From Clostridia bacterium (GTDB lineage Bacteria > Bacillota > Clostridia > Peptostreptococcales > Anaerovoracaceae), in assembly GCA_024403185.1 (NCBI GenBank), contig JAKSSG010000008.1, forward strand, positions 1-52,927: 52,927 nucleotides of DNA, given 5' to 3'. Under the pieces are notes generated by a model. It was given only the letters and a program-made list of their open reading frames with translations, was not told the origin of the DNA and searched no databases. Below, in pieces: positions 16,168-24,159 of this stretch. A program made the translations under genes and the position numbers. Position 1 is the stretch's first letter, and each line of letters begins with the position of its first letter.

Positions 16168-17562
16168 CTAGAACTCTGCTGACTTCGGAGTTCTCGGGAA
16201 CGGCAGGACGTCGCGGATATTTGCCATGCCCGTCATGTACATGATGATTCTCTCGAAGCCCAGGCCATAGCCCGAATGCTTGACGCCGCCGTACTTTCTC
16301 AGTTCCATGTACCACCAGTAATCCTCTGCCTTCATGCCTGTTTCCTCGATGCGTTCCTTAAGCAGATCATAACGTTCCTCTCTCTGAGAACCGCCGATGA
16401 TTTCTCCTACGCCCGGTACCAGCAGGTCGCAGGCTGCAACTGTTTTGCCGTCGTCGTTCAGACGCATGTAGAACGCCTTTATGTCCTTCGGATAGTCAGT
16501 TACAAATACCGGCTTCTTGTAAACCTTTTCAGTAATGTATCTTTCGTGTTCAGTCTGCAGGTCTATGCCCCATTCAACAGGGTATTCAAATTTCTCGCCG
16601 CTCTTCTTGAGAATGTCAACCGCTTCAGTATATGTGATTCTTTCGAAATCTGAATTTACAATATTATCGAGTCTTTCCAGAAGCCCCTTGTCCATGAACT
16701 GGTTGAAGAACTGCATTTCCTCAGGGCATTCCTGCAGCACATAGTTAATTACATACTTGATCATGTCTTCTGCAACATCCATGTTTCCTTCCAGATCGCA
16801 GAATGCCATCTCCGGCTCAACCATCCAGAATTCGGATGCATGCCTTGCAGTGAATGAATTCTCGGCTCTGAATGTAGGTCCGAATGTATAGATGTCTCTG
16901 AACGCCAGTGCCATGATTTCTCCGTTGAGCTGTCCGCTGACCGTAAGGTTGGCGCGCTTTCCGAAGAAGTCCTTCGAATAATCGATGCTGCCGTCTTCAT
17001 TTCTAGGAGGGTTCTCCATGTCCAGAGTTGTAACCTGGAACATTTCACCTGCGCCCTCTGCATCACTTGCCGTAATTATAGGAGTATGCGCATAAACGAA
17101 GTTTCTCTCCTGGAAGAATTTATGAAGTGCATAGGCAGTCACGGATCTTACTCTGAAAACTGCCGCAAATGTATTCGATCTCGGTCTCAGGTGGGCAATC
17201 TCTCTCAGGAATTCCATTGAGTGCCTCTTCTTCTGGAGAGGGTAATCAGGATCTGAATCAGCTTCGATTTCTATTGCCTTTGCTTTAATTTCAAAAGGCT
17301 GCTTGGCGTCAGGTGTAAGTACGAATGTACCGGTAACCTTCAGTGCTGCCGCAATCGGAGCCTTGGCGATTTCACTGAAATTGTCCAGGAATTCCGCCTC
17401 ATACACAACCTGCACCGACTTAAAGAAGGAACCGTCGTTAAGTTCAACGAATCCAAACTTATTGGATCCTCTGTTTGTTCTGATCCATCCTCTTACTGTT
17501 ACTTCGCTTTCTGCGAATTTTTCACTTTCTCTGAATAACTGTTTTACTATTACTTCTGCCAT
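16168..17562 (-). CDS. asnS: Asparaginyl-tRNA synthetase
   Basis: 464 aa from the ATG at 17562, which has AAGGAG upstream. It charges tRNA-Asn. An OB-fold anticodon-binding domain (about 15-110, [13 protein letters not shown]) is followed by the class II catalytic core ([19 protein letters not shown] ... [20 protein letters not shown] ... [12 protein letters not shown]). A complete AsnRS suggests this tRNA is charged directly here, which does not exclude a transamidation route elsewhere. Confidence 0.96.
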   Translation of the reverse strand: MAEVIVKQLFRESEKFAESEVTVRGWIRTNRGSNKFGFVELNDGSFFKSVQVVYEAEFLDNFSEIAKAPIAAALKVTGTFVLTPDAKQPFEIKAKAIEIEADSDPDYPLQKKRHSMEFLREIAHLRPRSNTFAAVFRVRSVTAYALHKFFQERNFVYAHTPIITASDAEGAGEMFQVTTLDMENPPRNEDGSIDYSKDFFGKRANLTVSGQLNGEIMALAFRDIYTFGPTFRAENSFTARHASEFWMVEPEMAFCDLEGNMDVAEDMIKYVINYVLQECPEEMQFFNQFMDKGLLERLDNIVNSDFERITYTEAVDILKKSGEKFEYPVEWGIDLQTEHERYITEKVYKKPVFVTDYPKDIKAFYMRLNDDGKTVAACDLLVPGVGEIIGGSQREERYDLLKERIEETGMKAEDYWWYMELRKYGGVKHSGYGLGFERIIMYMTGMANIRDVLPFPRTPKSAEF

Positions 17563-17611
17563 CTGTCTTCTCCTTAATATATACACAAGACATATTCTAA
17601 CACCATCCAGC

Positions 17612-17872
17612 CTATTTAACAAGGTTTACAAGTGTGCCCATTGTGTGCCATATGTCGATTTTCTGAGGGCACCAGAACTGACAGGCTCCGCATCCGAAGC
17701 ATCTGTCCGGTCCCTTGCCCTCCGGATATTCCGCCAGGGCGGCCTTTACTTCCTCCTCTTTGCCGTCAAGAAAATCGTTGTACAGCTTCATTAAATTGCA
17801 TGGGTCAAGTCCAAGACCGCAGTGTTCACTACATGCACCGCATCCAATGCAGTCAACCTTTTCATTATACAT
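17612..17872 (-). CDS. Small ferredoxin-like protein with two cysteine clusters
   Basis: 86 aa. Two CxxCxxCxxxC clusters, [11 protein letters not shown] (residues 8-18, plus Cys25) and [12 protein letters not shown] (about 58-69), are separated by a 40-residue helical insert, much longer than in simple 2[4Fe-4S] ferredoxins. It probably carries two 4Fe-4S clusters and transfers electrons. The start overlaps the MATE transporter stop by 8 nt, so it is cotranscribed. The link to a MATE pump is unexplained. Confidence 0.8.
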   Translation of the reverse strand: MYNEKVDCIGCGACSEHCGLGLDPCNLMKLYNDFLDGKEEEVKAALAEYPEGKGPDRCFGCGACQFWCPQKIDIWHTMGTLVNLVK

Positions 17873-19223
17873 ATTTTCCTATCTCCTTCTCCTCTTTATG
17901 TCTGATTATGAAATATGCTATCAGCGTAACCACTCCTGTTGCCGCCCATGTAATCGGATAAATGTTCATTAGCATCTTGAAGGATCCGCTGTCCTTGAAA
18001 ATTGTGAATATCCATGCGATACGAAGTACACATGTGCCGAGAACCGTTATCGCTGCAGGCAGTGTGGAATGTCCCATTCCTCTCATTGCCGCTCCGCTGA
18101 TTTCATATGTATTGGCAATCCACTGGAATACGAGTACGTGCTGCATTCTGATATATGCCCAAGTCGCAACCGAGGAAACTCCTGTAAACAGACCTATGAG
18201 TGCAACTCTGCCGGCAAAGAATCCCAGATTGAAAATCAGTGTGGCCAGGCATCCCATGATCATTCCCAGTCGCCATATCTTCCTGCAGCGTGCCATATTT
18301 CGAGCCCCGTAGTTCTGGCTGGTAAATGTCATGGTCGTCTGAACAAAGGCATTCAGTACGAAATAGCAGAAGTACTCGAAGTTCAGTGCTGCCGATGAGC
18401 CTGCTATTGCTTCGGAGCCGAATCCGTTTACAGCCGCCTGAATGAATATGTTGGAAAGCGAGAATACCATTCCCTGAATTCCGGACGGCAGGCCTATCTT
18501 TATTATTCTTATCAGATGTTCCTTGTAGAATTTCAGTTTCTTTATTTCAAGTCTGAACTCATCTGTCTCGTGAGTCAGTATCCAGATTATCATGGATGAG
18601 CTTATTGCATTCGCGATTATGGTTGCCACCGCAACTCCCGTTACATCCCAGTGTAGAACCGCAACGAAGAGCAGATTTAATCCAATCTTGATAACTCCCG
18701 CAACTGCCAGGCAGAAGAGTGGTCTTAGTGTGTCGCCCTTGCTCCTTAAAATCGATGCTCCGAAATTGTAGAGTGCCATCAGCGGACTTCCGGCGAAGTA
18801 TATCCTCAGATATCTGGTCGCCATGTAGATTACATCCGGCGGTGAATCCATGGCGTTCAGAATCGGCCATGCGATGAAGATTCCCACCAGACCGAAGAAC
18901 ACTCCTCCGGCCAGTGCAATCAGTACTGTCGTGTGGACGGTCGCATTCACTCTGTCGCGTCTGCCCTGACCTATATAATTGGCAATTACAACATTTGCCC
19001 CGATGGACATTCCAACGAGCAGATTTACTACCAGATTTATTATTGGACCGTTGCTTCCCACTGCCGCCATCGCCTGGGGCCCTGCAAACTGCCCGATAAT
19101 CGCCACGTCTATGGCGTTGAACAGCTGCTGGAGCGTACTGGTAATCATTATTGGAATGGCGAACAGAATCATCTTCTTCAGAAGCGGTCCGTTTAACATG
19201 TCGACCTGATTCTTTTTCTTCAT
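17865..19223 (-). CDS. MATE family efflux transporter, probably leaderless
   Basis: 452 aa with about 12 membrane helices in two MatE halves; the N-terminus MKKKNQVDMLNGPLLKKM is typical. Such proteins export drugs or metabolites against Na+ or H+. No ribosome site is seen: an extended -10 (TGCTATAAT) ends exactly 6 nt before the ATG, as for the DMT transporter. The substrate is unknown. Confidence 0.93.
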   Translation of the reverse strand: MKKKNQVDMLNGPLLKKMILFAIPIMITSTLQQLFNAIDVAIIGQFAGPQAMAAVGSNGPIINLVVNLLVGMSIGANVVIANYIGQGRRDRVNATVHTTVLIALAGGVFFGLVGIFIAWPILNAMDSPPDVIYMATRYLRIYFAGSPLMALYNFGASILRSKGDTLRPLFCLAVAGVIKIGLNLLFVAVLHWDVTGVAVATIIANAISSSMIIWILTHETDEFRLEIKKLKFYKEHLIRIIKIGLPSGIQGMVFSLSNIFIQAAVNGFGSEAIAGSSAALNFEYFCYFVLNAFVQTTMTFTSQNYGARNMARCRKIWRLGMIMGCLATLIFNLGFFAGRVALIGLFTGVSSVATWAYIRMQHVLVFQWIANTYEISGAAMRGMGHSTLPAAITVLGTCVLRIAWIFTIFKDSGSFKMLMNIYPITWAATGVVTLIAYFIIRHKEEKEIGKYV

Positions 19224-19229
19224 ATATTC

Positions 19230-19238
19230 ATTATAGCA
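19230..19238 (-). promoter_or_regulatory. Extended -10 promoter of the MATE transporter
   Basis: TGCTATAAT on the minus strand, 6 nt before the ATG, with no clear -35. This is the same arrangement as at 16114-16122. Confidence 0.55.
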
Positions 19239-19281
19239 CTTGAAATGTCATTTGTTTGTTGAGTTTGTGACAACTCCAATT

Positions 19282-19309
19282 AAAAAGGCAGAGAGCCATG
19301 CTCTCTGCC
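19282..19309 (-). terminator. Terminator of the greA-lysS operon
   Basis: On the minus strand GGCAGAGAG / CTCTCTGCC, a 9-bp stem with loop CATGG, followed by five T. Confidence 0.88.
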
Positions 19310-19334
19310 TTATCAGCCTTGCTTTTGCACGAGT

Positions 19335-21302
19335 TTAGTAAAGCTTTGCTCCTGCCGGGATTCTCGGATCAACCATAAGCAGGTGCAGTTTTTCTTCGCC
19401 CTCTTCCTCATGAACCGCTGAAATCAGCATTCCGTTGGAATCAATGCCCATCATGGCACGTGGCGGCAGGTTAACGATTGCGATTGCTGTCTTGCCGACA
19501 AGTTCTTCAGGTTCGTAGAATTCGTGGATTCCTGAAAGGATGATTCTGTCTTCTCCTGTTCCGTCGTCCAGTACAAACTTCAGCAGCTTCTTGCTCTTTG
19601 GAACTGCTTCACATTCCTTAATCTTAACTGCTCTGAAATCTGACTTTGAGAATGTATCAAAGTCAACCTCTTCCTCGAAGAGCGGTTCGATTTCAACCTT
19701 TGAGAAGTCAATTTCAACTATTTCCTCTTCGCCGGGAACTGCTGCCGGGATTTCTGCTGTCTTCTTATCGTCGTCAAGCGGCTTCATAGTAGGGAACAGG
19801 ATAACGTCTCTGATTGTAGGCGCATCTGTCACCAGCATGATGACTCTGTCGATACCGATTCCCAGACCGCCTGTAGGAGGCAGACCAACTTCCAGTGCGT
19901 TTACGAAGTCCATGTCCATCGGATGAGCTTCGTCGTCCAGTCCGCAGTCCAGCTCGTGCTGCTGTTCTACGAATCTCTCGTACTGGTCGATCGGGTCGTT
20001 CAGTTCTGAGAATGCGTTTGCGATTTCCCAGCCGTTTACGTATGCTTCAAATCTTCTTGTGATTCTAGGGTCCTTAGGGTCTCTCTTTGCAAGAGGTGAG
20101 ATCTCAACAGGATGTCCTGTTACGAATACAGGTCCGTCCAGAAGGCCCGGATAATCTTCGCAGTATTCCTCGAACATTTCTGCGATGAGCTTGCCTCTTG
20201 ACATTCCTTCAACGTCTTCTGCATCCATGCCGTATCCGATTGCGGCCGCTCTTGCTTCTTCATCTGTTTCGATTGTATGGAAGTCAACGCCTGTAATCTG
20301 CTTAACAGCATCCGTCATGTCCAAAACCTGCCATGGTGGAGTCAGGTCAAATTCCTTGCCCTGATAATTGATTACCATGCTTCCTGTTGACACCTTGGCC
20401 GCATTTGAAACAACCGCTTCAGTTACACGCATTGTTGTTTCCATGTTTCCGTATGCGTAGTAGCATTCCATGGATGTGAACTCAGGATTGTGATTCTTGT
20501 CCATTCCTTCGTTTCTGAACATCTTGCCCATTTCATATACTCTGTCAAGACCGCCGACGATGAGTCTCTTCAGATAGAGCTCGTTGGCGATTCTCAGCTT
20601 CATAGGCAGGTGCAGTGTGTTGTGATATGTATTGAACGGTCTGGCATTGGCACCGCCTGCAATTGTTGTCAGGATAGGTGTGTCTACTTCCAGATATCCG
20701 AAATCCTCTTCCAGAGTTCTCTTGATTTCCTTGATGATCTTTGATCTCTTGATGAAACTTTCCTTAACTTCAGGATTCATGATCAGGTCAACGTAACGCT
20801 GTCTGTATCTGATATCCATGTCCTTGAGGCCGGCCCACTTGTCAGGCAGAACCTGCAGCGACTTTGAAAGCAGAACCATCTTGCTGGCTTCAACTGTAAT
20901 CTCGCCTCTCTGAGTCATGAACACCTTGCCGACGATTCCGAAGATATCGCCTATGTCTGACTGCTTGAACCACTGGTATTCTTCAGTTCCGAGAACGTCT
21001 CTCTTGACGTGGCACTGGATTCTTCCCTCGTAGTCCTGGATATCTATGAATGACGCCTTGCCCATTACACGCTTGGCCATCATTCTTCCGGCAATGCTTA
21101 CTTCCTTGCCGTCATAGTCTTCAAAGTTCTCCTTTATCGTCTTCGAAAAAGCATTCTGATCCCACGTTTCCTGAAGGAATGGATTTCTGCCTGCTTCCTG
21201 CAGCTTTGTCAGCTTATCTCTTCTGATCTGTGACTGTTCGCTTCTTTCCTGTTCTGTTATTTCAAAAACTTCATTCTGTTCGTTAATTCTCTCGTCGCTC
21301 AT
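19335..21302 (-). CDS. lysS: Lysyl-tRNA synthetase (class II) with C-terminal tRNA-binding (Trbp111/EMAP-like) domain
   Basis: 655 aa from the ATG at 21302 (AAGGAG upstream). Ordinary bacterial LysRS is about 490-510 aa. Residues to about 500 are a full class II enzyme: OB-fold (VSIAGRMMAKRVMGKASFID), motif 2 (MFRNEGMDKNHNPEFTSME) and motif 3 (GLGIGIDRVIMLVT). An acidic linker leads to about 110 extra residues (FSKSDFRAVKIKECEAVPKS ... PPRAMMGIDSNGMLIS), the OB-fold tRNA-binding module normally found at the end of MetRS or as Trbp111. It should raise tRNA affinity. The gene is 22 nt downstream of greA. Confidence 0.95.
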   Translation of the reverse strand: MSDERINEQNEVFEITEQERSEQSQIRRDKLTKLQEAGRNPFLQETWDQNAFSKTIKENFEDYDGKEVSIAGRMMAKRVMGKASFIDIQDYEGRIQCHVKRDVLGTEEYQWFKQSDIGDIFGIVGKVFMTQRGEITVEASKMVLLSKSLQVLPDKWAGLKDMDIRYRQRYVDLIMNPEVKESFIKRSKIIKEIKRTLEEDFGYLEVDTPILTTIAGGANARPFNTYHNTLHLPMKLRIANELYLKRLIVGGLDRVYEMGKMFRNEGMDKNHNPEFTSMECYYAYGNMETTMRVTEAVVSNAAKVSTGSMVINYQGKEFDLTPPWQVLDMTDAVKQITGVDFHTIETDEEARAAAIGYGMDAEDVEGMSRGKLIAEMFEEYCEDYPGLLDGPVFVTGHPVEISPLAKRDPKDPRITRRFEAYVNGWEIANAFSELNDPIDQYERFVEQQHELDCGLDDEAHPMDMDFVNALEVGLPPTGGLGIGIDRVIMLVTDAPTIRDVILFPTMKPLDDDKKTAEIPAAVPGEEEIVEIDFSKVEIEPLFEEEVDFDTFSKSDFRAVKIKECEAVPKSKKLLKFVLDDGTGEDRIILSGIHEFYEPEELVGKTAIAIVNLPPRAMMGIDSNGMLISAVHEEEGEEKLHLLMVDPRIPAGAKLY

Positions 21303-21324
21303 TTTTTCTTCTCCTTCCGGGCCT

Positions 21325-21810
21325 TTACTTTTCAATCTTCATAATCTTGTAGTTGATAATTCCATCTGGAACTTCAATTGCTACAGTTTCGTTTTTCTTC
21401 TTGCCGATGAGCGCTTTACCAACTGAGGATTCTGTAGAGATTTTGCCGTTAAACGGATCTGATTCCGTGGCACCAACTATAGAGAATACCTCTTTTTCTC
21501 CTGTATCTAAATCTTTAACAGTAACTTTCAGGCCGATATTAACCGTATCGCCCTTCATGTCTTCTTCCTGAACGATTTTGGCTTTTCGCATGATTTCTTC
21601 CAGCTCGTGGATTCTCTCTTCCAGCTCTGCCTGCTCGTTTTTAGCTGAATCATATTCCGCATTCTCGGAAATGTCTCCGTATGAGATTGCTTCCTTGATT
21701 CTTGCTGCCACTTCCGCACGTTTGACTGACACCAGTTCCTCGTGCTCAGCAACGATTTTGTCGTAACCTTCCTGCGTTAACAGCATTTCTTCGTTCATGA
21801 TTTCTTCCAT
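21325..21810 (-). CDS. greA: Transcription elongation factor GreA
   Basis: 161 aa, normal length. An N-terminal coiled coil (EGYDKIVAEHEELVSVKR ... DISENAEYDSAKNEQAELEE) carries the acidic tip that enters the RNA polymerase secondary channel. The C-terminal FKBP-like domain ends VGKALIGKKKNETVAIEVP. It rescues backtracked polymerase by transcript cleavage. The start has AAGGAG 9 nt upstream. It is first in an operon with lysS. Confidence 0.95.
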   Translation of the reverse strand: MEEIMNEEMLLTQEGYDKIVAEHEELVSVKRAEVAARIKEAISYGDISENAEYDSAKNEQAELEERIHELEEIMRKAKIVQEEDMKGDTVNIGLKVTVKDLDTGEKEVFSIVGATESDPFNGKISTESSVGKALIGKKKNETVAIEVPDGIINYKIMKIEK

Positions 21811-21898
21811 TTGTTTCTCTCCTTTTTACCGCATAAAGAACGGACTTATTTTTGCTCCGGGCAGGCTTTTTTCAGCATTTCCGTGAAAAAAGTACACG

Positions 21899-21956
21899 AA
21901 AAAAGCACTCGCCCTGCGAGTGCTTTCATTCTACATTATTATGTACTGAGTGTCAA
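21899..21956 (-). promoter_or_regulatory. Promoter of greA-lysS with a terminator-like hairpin at the transcript start
   Basis: On the minus strand: TTGACA (21951-21956), 17-nt spacer, TAGAAT (21928-21933). Transcription should begin near 21921-21923, exactly where GCACTCG-CAGGG-CGAGTGC (21905-21923) begins, followed by six T. The hairpin could act as a very early terminator, as an mRNA 5' cap-like structure, or it could end transcripts from the upstream macrodomain operon. Confidence 0.65.
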
Positions 21957-21987
21957 CGAGGATTTTTATGCGTTAAAGCAGTGAAAC

Positions 21988-22509
21988 CTACATGCCCAGC
22001 GCATTTCGATACAGTCTCTCCATTCTGTCTCCAAAGCATGAGAATATCACCTTCATCTCATATCCCTCGTTTGCTTCAAGCCATTCGGCAGCGGTTGCCA
22101 CCGCAATCTCAACGGCTTCGTCATTTGGATATCCGTAAACCCCGCAGGAAATTGCCGGGAAAGCTATGCTGTGTACGTCATTCAGTTTTGCCAGCTCCAG
22201 CGAGTTGCGATAGCAGTTTGCCAGTTTTACCGGATCATCAGGGCTGCCCGAATAGATCGGTCCTACCGTATGGATTACATGTGCTGCCGGCAGCCTGTAT
22301 CCCTTTGTGATTTTCGCCTCTCCCGTCTGGCAGCCGCCAAGTCCCCTGCATTCCTCAAGGAGCTCGTGTCCCGCGGCTCTGTGAATTGCGCCGTCAACTC
22401 CGCCGCCTCCAAGAAGGCTCCTGTTAGCCGCATTCACAATGGCATCAACCTTAAGCTTCGTAATGTCACCCGCATCTATTGTCATTTTCTTCAGTGTTTC
22501 CTGTTTCAT
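21988..22509 (-). CDS. Macrodomain protein (ADP-ribose-binding, probable deacetylase/hydrolase)
   Basis: 173 aa, a single macrodomain of the YmdB/MacroD type: [58 protein letters not shown] and [12 protein letters not shown]. Relatives bind ADP-ribose and remove it from proteins, or deacetylate O-acetyl-ADP-ribose. It starts one base after the PIN toxin stop (TAA-C-ATG) with GGGAGG upstream, so it is the third gene of a toxin-antitoxin operon. A link between the two is possible but unproven. Confidence 0.9.
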   Translation of the reverse strand: MKQETLKKMTIDAGDITKLKVDAIVNAANRSLLGGGGVDGAIHRAAGHELLEECRGLGGCQTGEAKITKGYRLPAAHVIHTVGPIYSGSPDDPVKLANCYRNSLELAKLNDVHSIAFPAISCGVYGYPNDEAVEIAVATAAEWLEANEGYEMKVIFSCFGDRMERLYRNALGM

Positions 22510-22510
22510 G

Positions 22511-22924
22511 TTACACGTCCTCCCGCATTATAATATCCAAAAACTCTTTCGGTGTAACCGCCTGCACCACGGAATCCGCAAAATCCTTCTTGTTCCTGGT
22601 TACGATGTATTCGGCCCTGTTCCGCTTAGCCACAGCCGATAAAAGTGCATCCTCAAAATCGTTCATGTTCATTCTCATGGCAGCGAAGAAATCTTCCGCC
22701 CTGACATCAGCAAGCTGCAGACAGCACGAGAGTCTGGTAAGCTTTTCTCTGACATCGTTCCTTTTTCTCAGGATATATGCAATATCCGTAGTTGCAGAAA
22801 CCGGGTACATGATTTTATCGCCGTTCTCAATGGCATTCCTTACAACCAGATAAGAATCATCAAAGTATTCGTTTCTGTTTTCCAGAATATCCATCATTAC
22901 ATTCGTATCAACCATGAAAATCAT
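22511..22924 (-). CDS. PIN-domain ribonuclease toxin (VapC-like)
   Basis: 137 aa. PIN-domain acidic residues: D6 in [10 protein letters not shown], the central acidic helix, the [14 protein letters not shown] block (about 91-104) and the late TRNKKDF. Expected to cleave RNA with Mg2+. The start overlaps the antitoxin stop by 4 nt. Confidence 0.87.
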   Translation of the reverse strand: MIFMVDTNVMMDILENRNEYFDDSYLVVRNAIENGDKIMYPVSATTDIAYILRKRNDVREKLTRLSCCLQLADVRAEDFFAAMRMNMNDFEDALLSAVAKRNRAEYIVTRNKKDFADSVVQAVTPKEFLDIIMREDV

Positions 22925-23142
22925 TGTCTTGAAAGCCTCGCTTCCCTGATCTCATCCAGGCTCATTCTGTCCTCTTCCGGTACTGCTCCTACCAGACTGT
23001 CCAGCATCGCAATTCTGTCACCGGCCGGATTCGACAGTTTGGCTATTTCCCTGCCGTTCTTTGTCACGTAAATATCTTCATCCTTTGCAAGCATGAGATA
23101 TTTCCCAAGATTCTTTTTGAATTCCGTTGCGGTAATTGTCAT
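22921..23142 (-). CDS. Phd/YefM-family antitoxin
   Basis: 73 aa from the ATG at 23142, chosen because GGGG lies 8 nt upstream; an ATG at 23148 and a GTG at 23151 are too close to it. MTITATEFKKNLGKYLMLAK and YVTKNGREIAKL are the Phd N-terminal DNA-binding/dimer fold; the acidic C-terminus (VPEEDRMSLDEIREARLS) should wrap the PIN toxin. Confidence 0.85.
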   Translation of the reverse strand: MTITATEFKKNLGKYLMLAKDEDIYVTKNGREIAKLSNPAGDRIAMLDSLVGAVPEEDRMSLDEIREARLSRQ

Positions 23143-23157
23143 GTTCATCACCCCGTA

Positions 23158-23219
23158 TCGTACGATTTAATATAATATATTCGTACGTTTAATATACCAT
23201 ATTTCGTTCGTTTTCACAA
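23158..23219 (-). promoter_or_regulatory. Promoter and paired operator sites of the Phd/PIN/macrodomain operon
   Basis: On the minus strand: TTGTGA (23214-23219), 17-nt spacer, TATATT (23191-23196). Two palindromic sites, TCGTACGA (23158-23165) and TCGTACG (23181-23187), lie downstream of the -10, 23 bp apart, about two helical turns. This is the layout expected for cooperative antitoxin binding. Confidence 0.65.
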
Positions 23220-23226
23220 TGAATTT

Positions 23227-23490
23227 TCACATCTTGTACAGCTGCCACTCGCATCTAGAGCAGAAATACTTCAGCTCAAATCTGCGTTCCTGTCCGTTTA
23301 TGGTGCTCTGACACTCGTACAGAATGTTCTCGGCACCGCAGACCCTGCTCTTGTGCGAGTATATTATCTGATCCACAAACACGGTGATTTTCTCACCGTT
23401 CTCTTCAATCTTGAACTTGTACGGCCTTGGCTGCCCGTTACCGGCCCTGAATACAACCATGGCATCTATCGGCTTCGCCAGCAGTTTCAT
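23227..23490 (-). CDS. Small conserved-looking protein of unknown function behind a LexA box
   Basis: 87 aa from the ATG at 23490 (GGGAGG upstream; the longer frame to 23559 crosses the promoter). Alternating beta-strand pattern: MKLLAKPIDAMVVFRAG ... YKFKIEENGEKITVFVDQII ... RRFELKYFCSRCEWQLYKM, with a C-terminal CxxC-W block. I do not recognise a characterised family. The promoter carries a perfect LexA site, so it is probably part of the SOS response. Confidence 0.75.
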   Translation of the reverse strand: MKLLAKPIDAMVVFRAGNGQPRPYKFKIEENGEKITVFVDQIIYSHKSRVCGAENILYECQSTINGQERRFELKYFCSRCEWQLYKM

Positions 23491-23526
23491 GTCTCTGTTC
23501 CTCCCTTTTCCAATCCTCCTGCTTAT

Positions 23527-23555
23527 ATGATACGAACATTTGTTCTTGTTGTCAA
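23527..23555 (-). promoter_or_regulatory. LexA (SOS) box inside a strong promoter
   Basis: On the minus strand: TTGACA (23550-23555), 17-nt spacer, TATCAT (23527-23532). The spacer contains AGAACAAATGTTCG (23533-23546), which matches the Firmicute LexA consensus GAACRNRYGTTY fully. Confidence 0.82.
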
Positions 23556-23561
23556 GCAAAT

Positions 23562-23599
23562 AAAAAGTGACACAGGAGTATGTCCCTTTGCCACTTTTT
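23562..23599 (-). terminator. Palindromic terminator-like element, REP-like
   Basis: AAAAAGTG...CACTTTTT outer stem with an inner GGGA/TCC pairing, downstream of the YgjP-type peptidase gene. Its arms (GTGACACAGGAG / GTCCCTTTGCCAC) resemble worn REP-type palindromes with GTGGCA...GGGAC arms. Its main visible role is termination. Confidence 0.5.
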
Positions 23600-24159
23600 C
23601 ACTTTTTCCCAAGTTCCATTCTCCTCATGAGGATATCGCCGTTATCCCTGAGCCACCTGTGCCATTTCCTGTATTCCGGGCAAACCCTAAGGACCTCGTC
23701 GTAGAAACGCTTTGAATGGTTCATCTCTTTCAGGTGGCAGAGCTCGTGAACCACAATGCAGTCCAGTACCTCAGGCGGTGCCAGCATGAGCAGACAGTTG
23801 AAATTCAGATTTCCCTTTGCCGAACAGCTGCCCCACTTGGTCTTCTGACTTCGGATTGAGATTCTGCCGGGCACAACTCCGATAAGCTTCGCGTAGTATT
23901 CAACGCGCCGGGGAATTACCTTACGGGCTTCTGCAGCCAGCATGGCAATGTCATCGGCTGTGAGCACGCCCTGCCTTCGAACCGCTTCAGCTGACCGGTT
24001 CATCTTCTTTTCCGCCCTTGCAATCCATGCCTTGTTCTCACGTATTACACGTTCAATATCCTTTTTCCCGGCCCTGTAAGGTGCACGCACAAGAAGCCCC
24101 TCTGATGTCATCTGCAGGCCTATTGTTTTTCTTGAGCTTCGTTTTATTGTATATTTCAT
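23599..24159 (-). CDS. YgjP/SprT-like zinc metallopeptidase-type protein (DUF45)
   Basis: 186 aa. Zinc motif HELCH (138-142) with the third ligand probably H148 in NHSKRF, preceded by the family hallmark QKTKWGSCSAKGNLNFN (105-121). This is the M48-type DUF45 fold. Substrate unknown. The start overlaps the HAD gene stop by 4 nt. Confidence 0.9.
   Translation of the reverse strand: MKYTIKRSSRKTIGLQMTSEGLLVRAPYRAGKKDIERVIRENKAWIARAEKKMNRSAEAVRRQGVLTADDIAMLAAEARKVIPRRVEYYAKLIGVVPGRISIRSQKTKWGSCSAKGNLNFNCLLMLAPPEVLDCIVVHELCHLKEMNHSKRFYDEVLRVCPEYRKWHRWLRDNGDILMRRMELGKK

Noticed and set aside
21905..21923. GCACTC...GAGTGC upstream of greA looks like a CIRCE operator
   Set aside because: The gap is 7 nt instead of 9, and the outer TTA/TAA bases are missing. 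It is followed by six T, so it is a hairpin; the true CIRCE is at 26854-26880.
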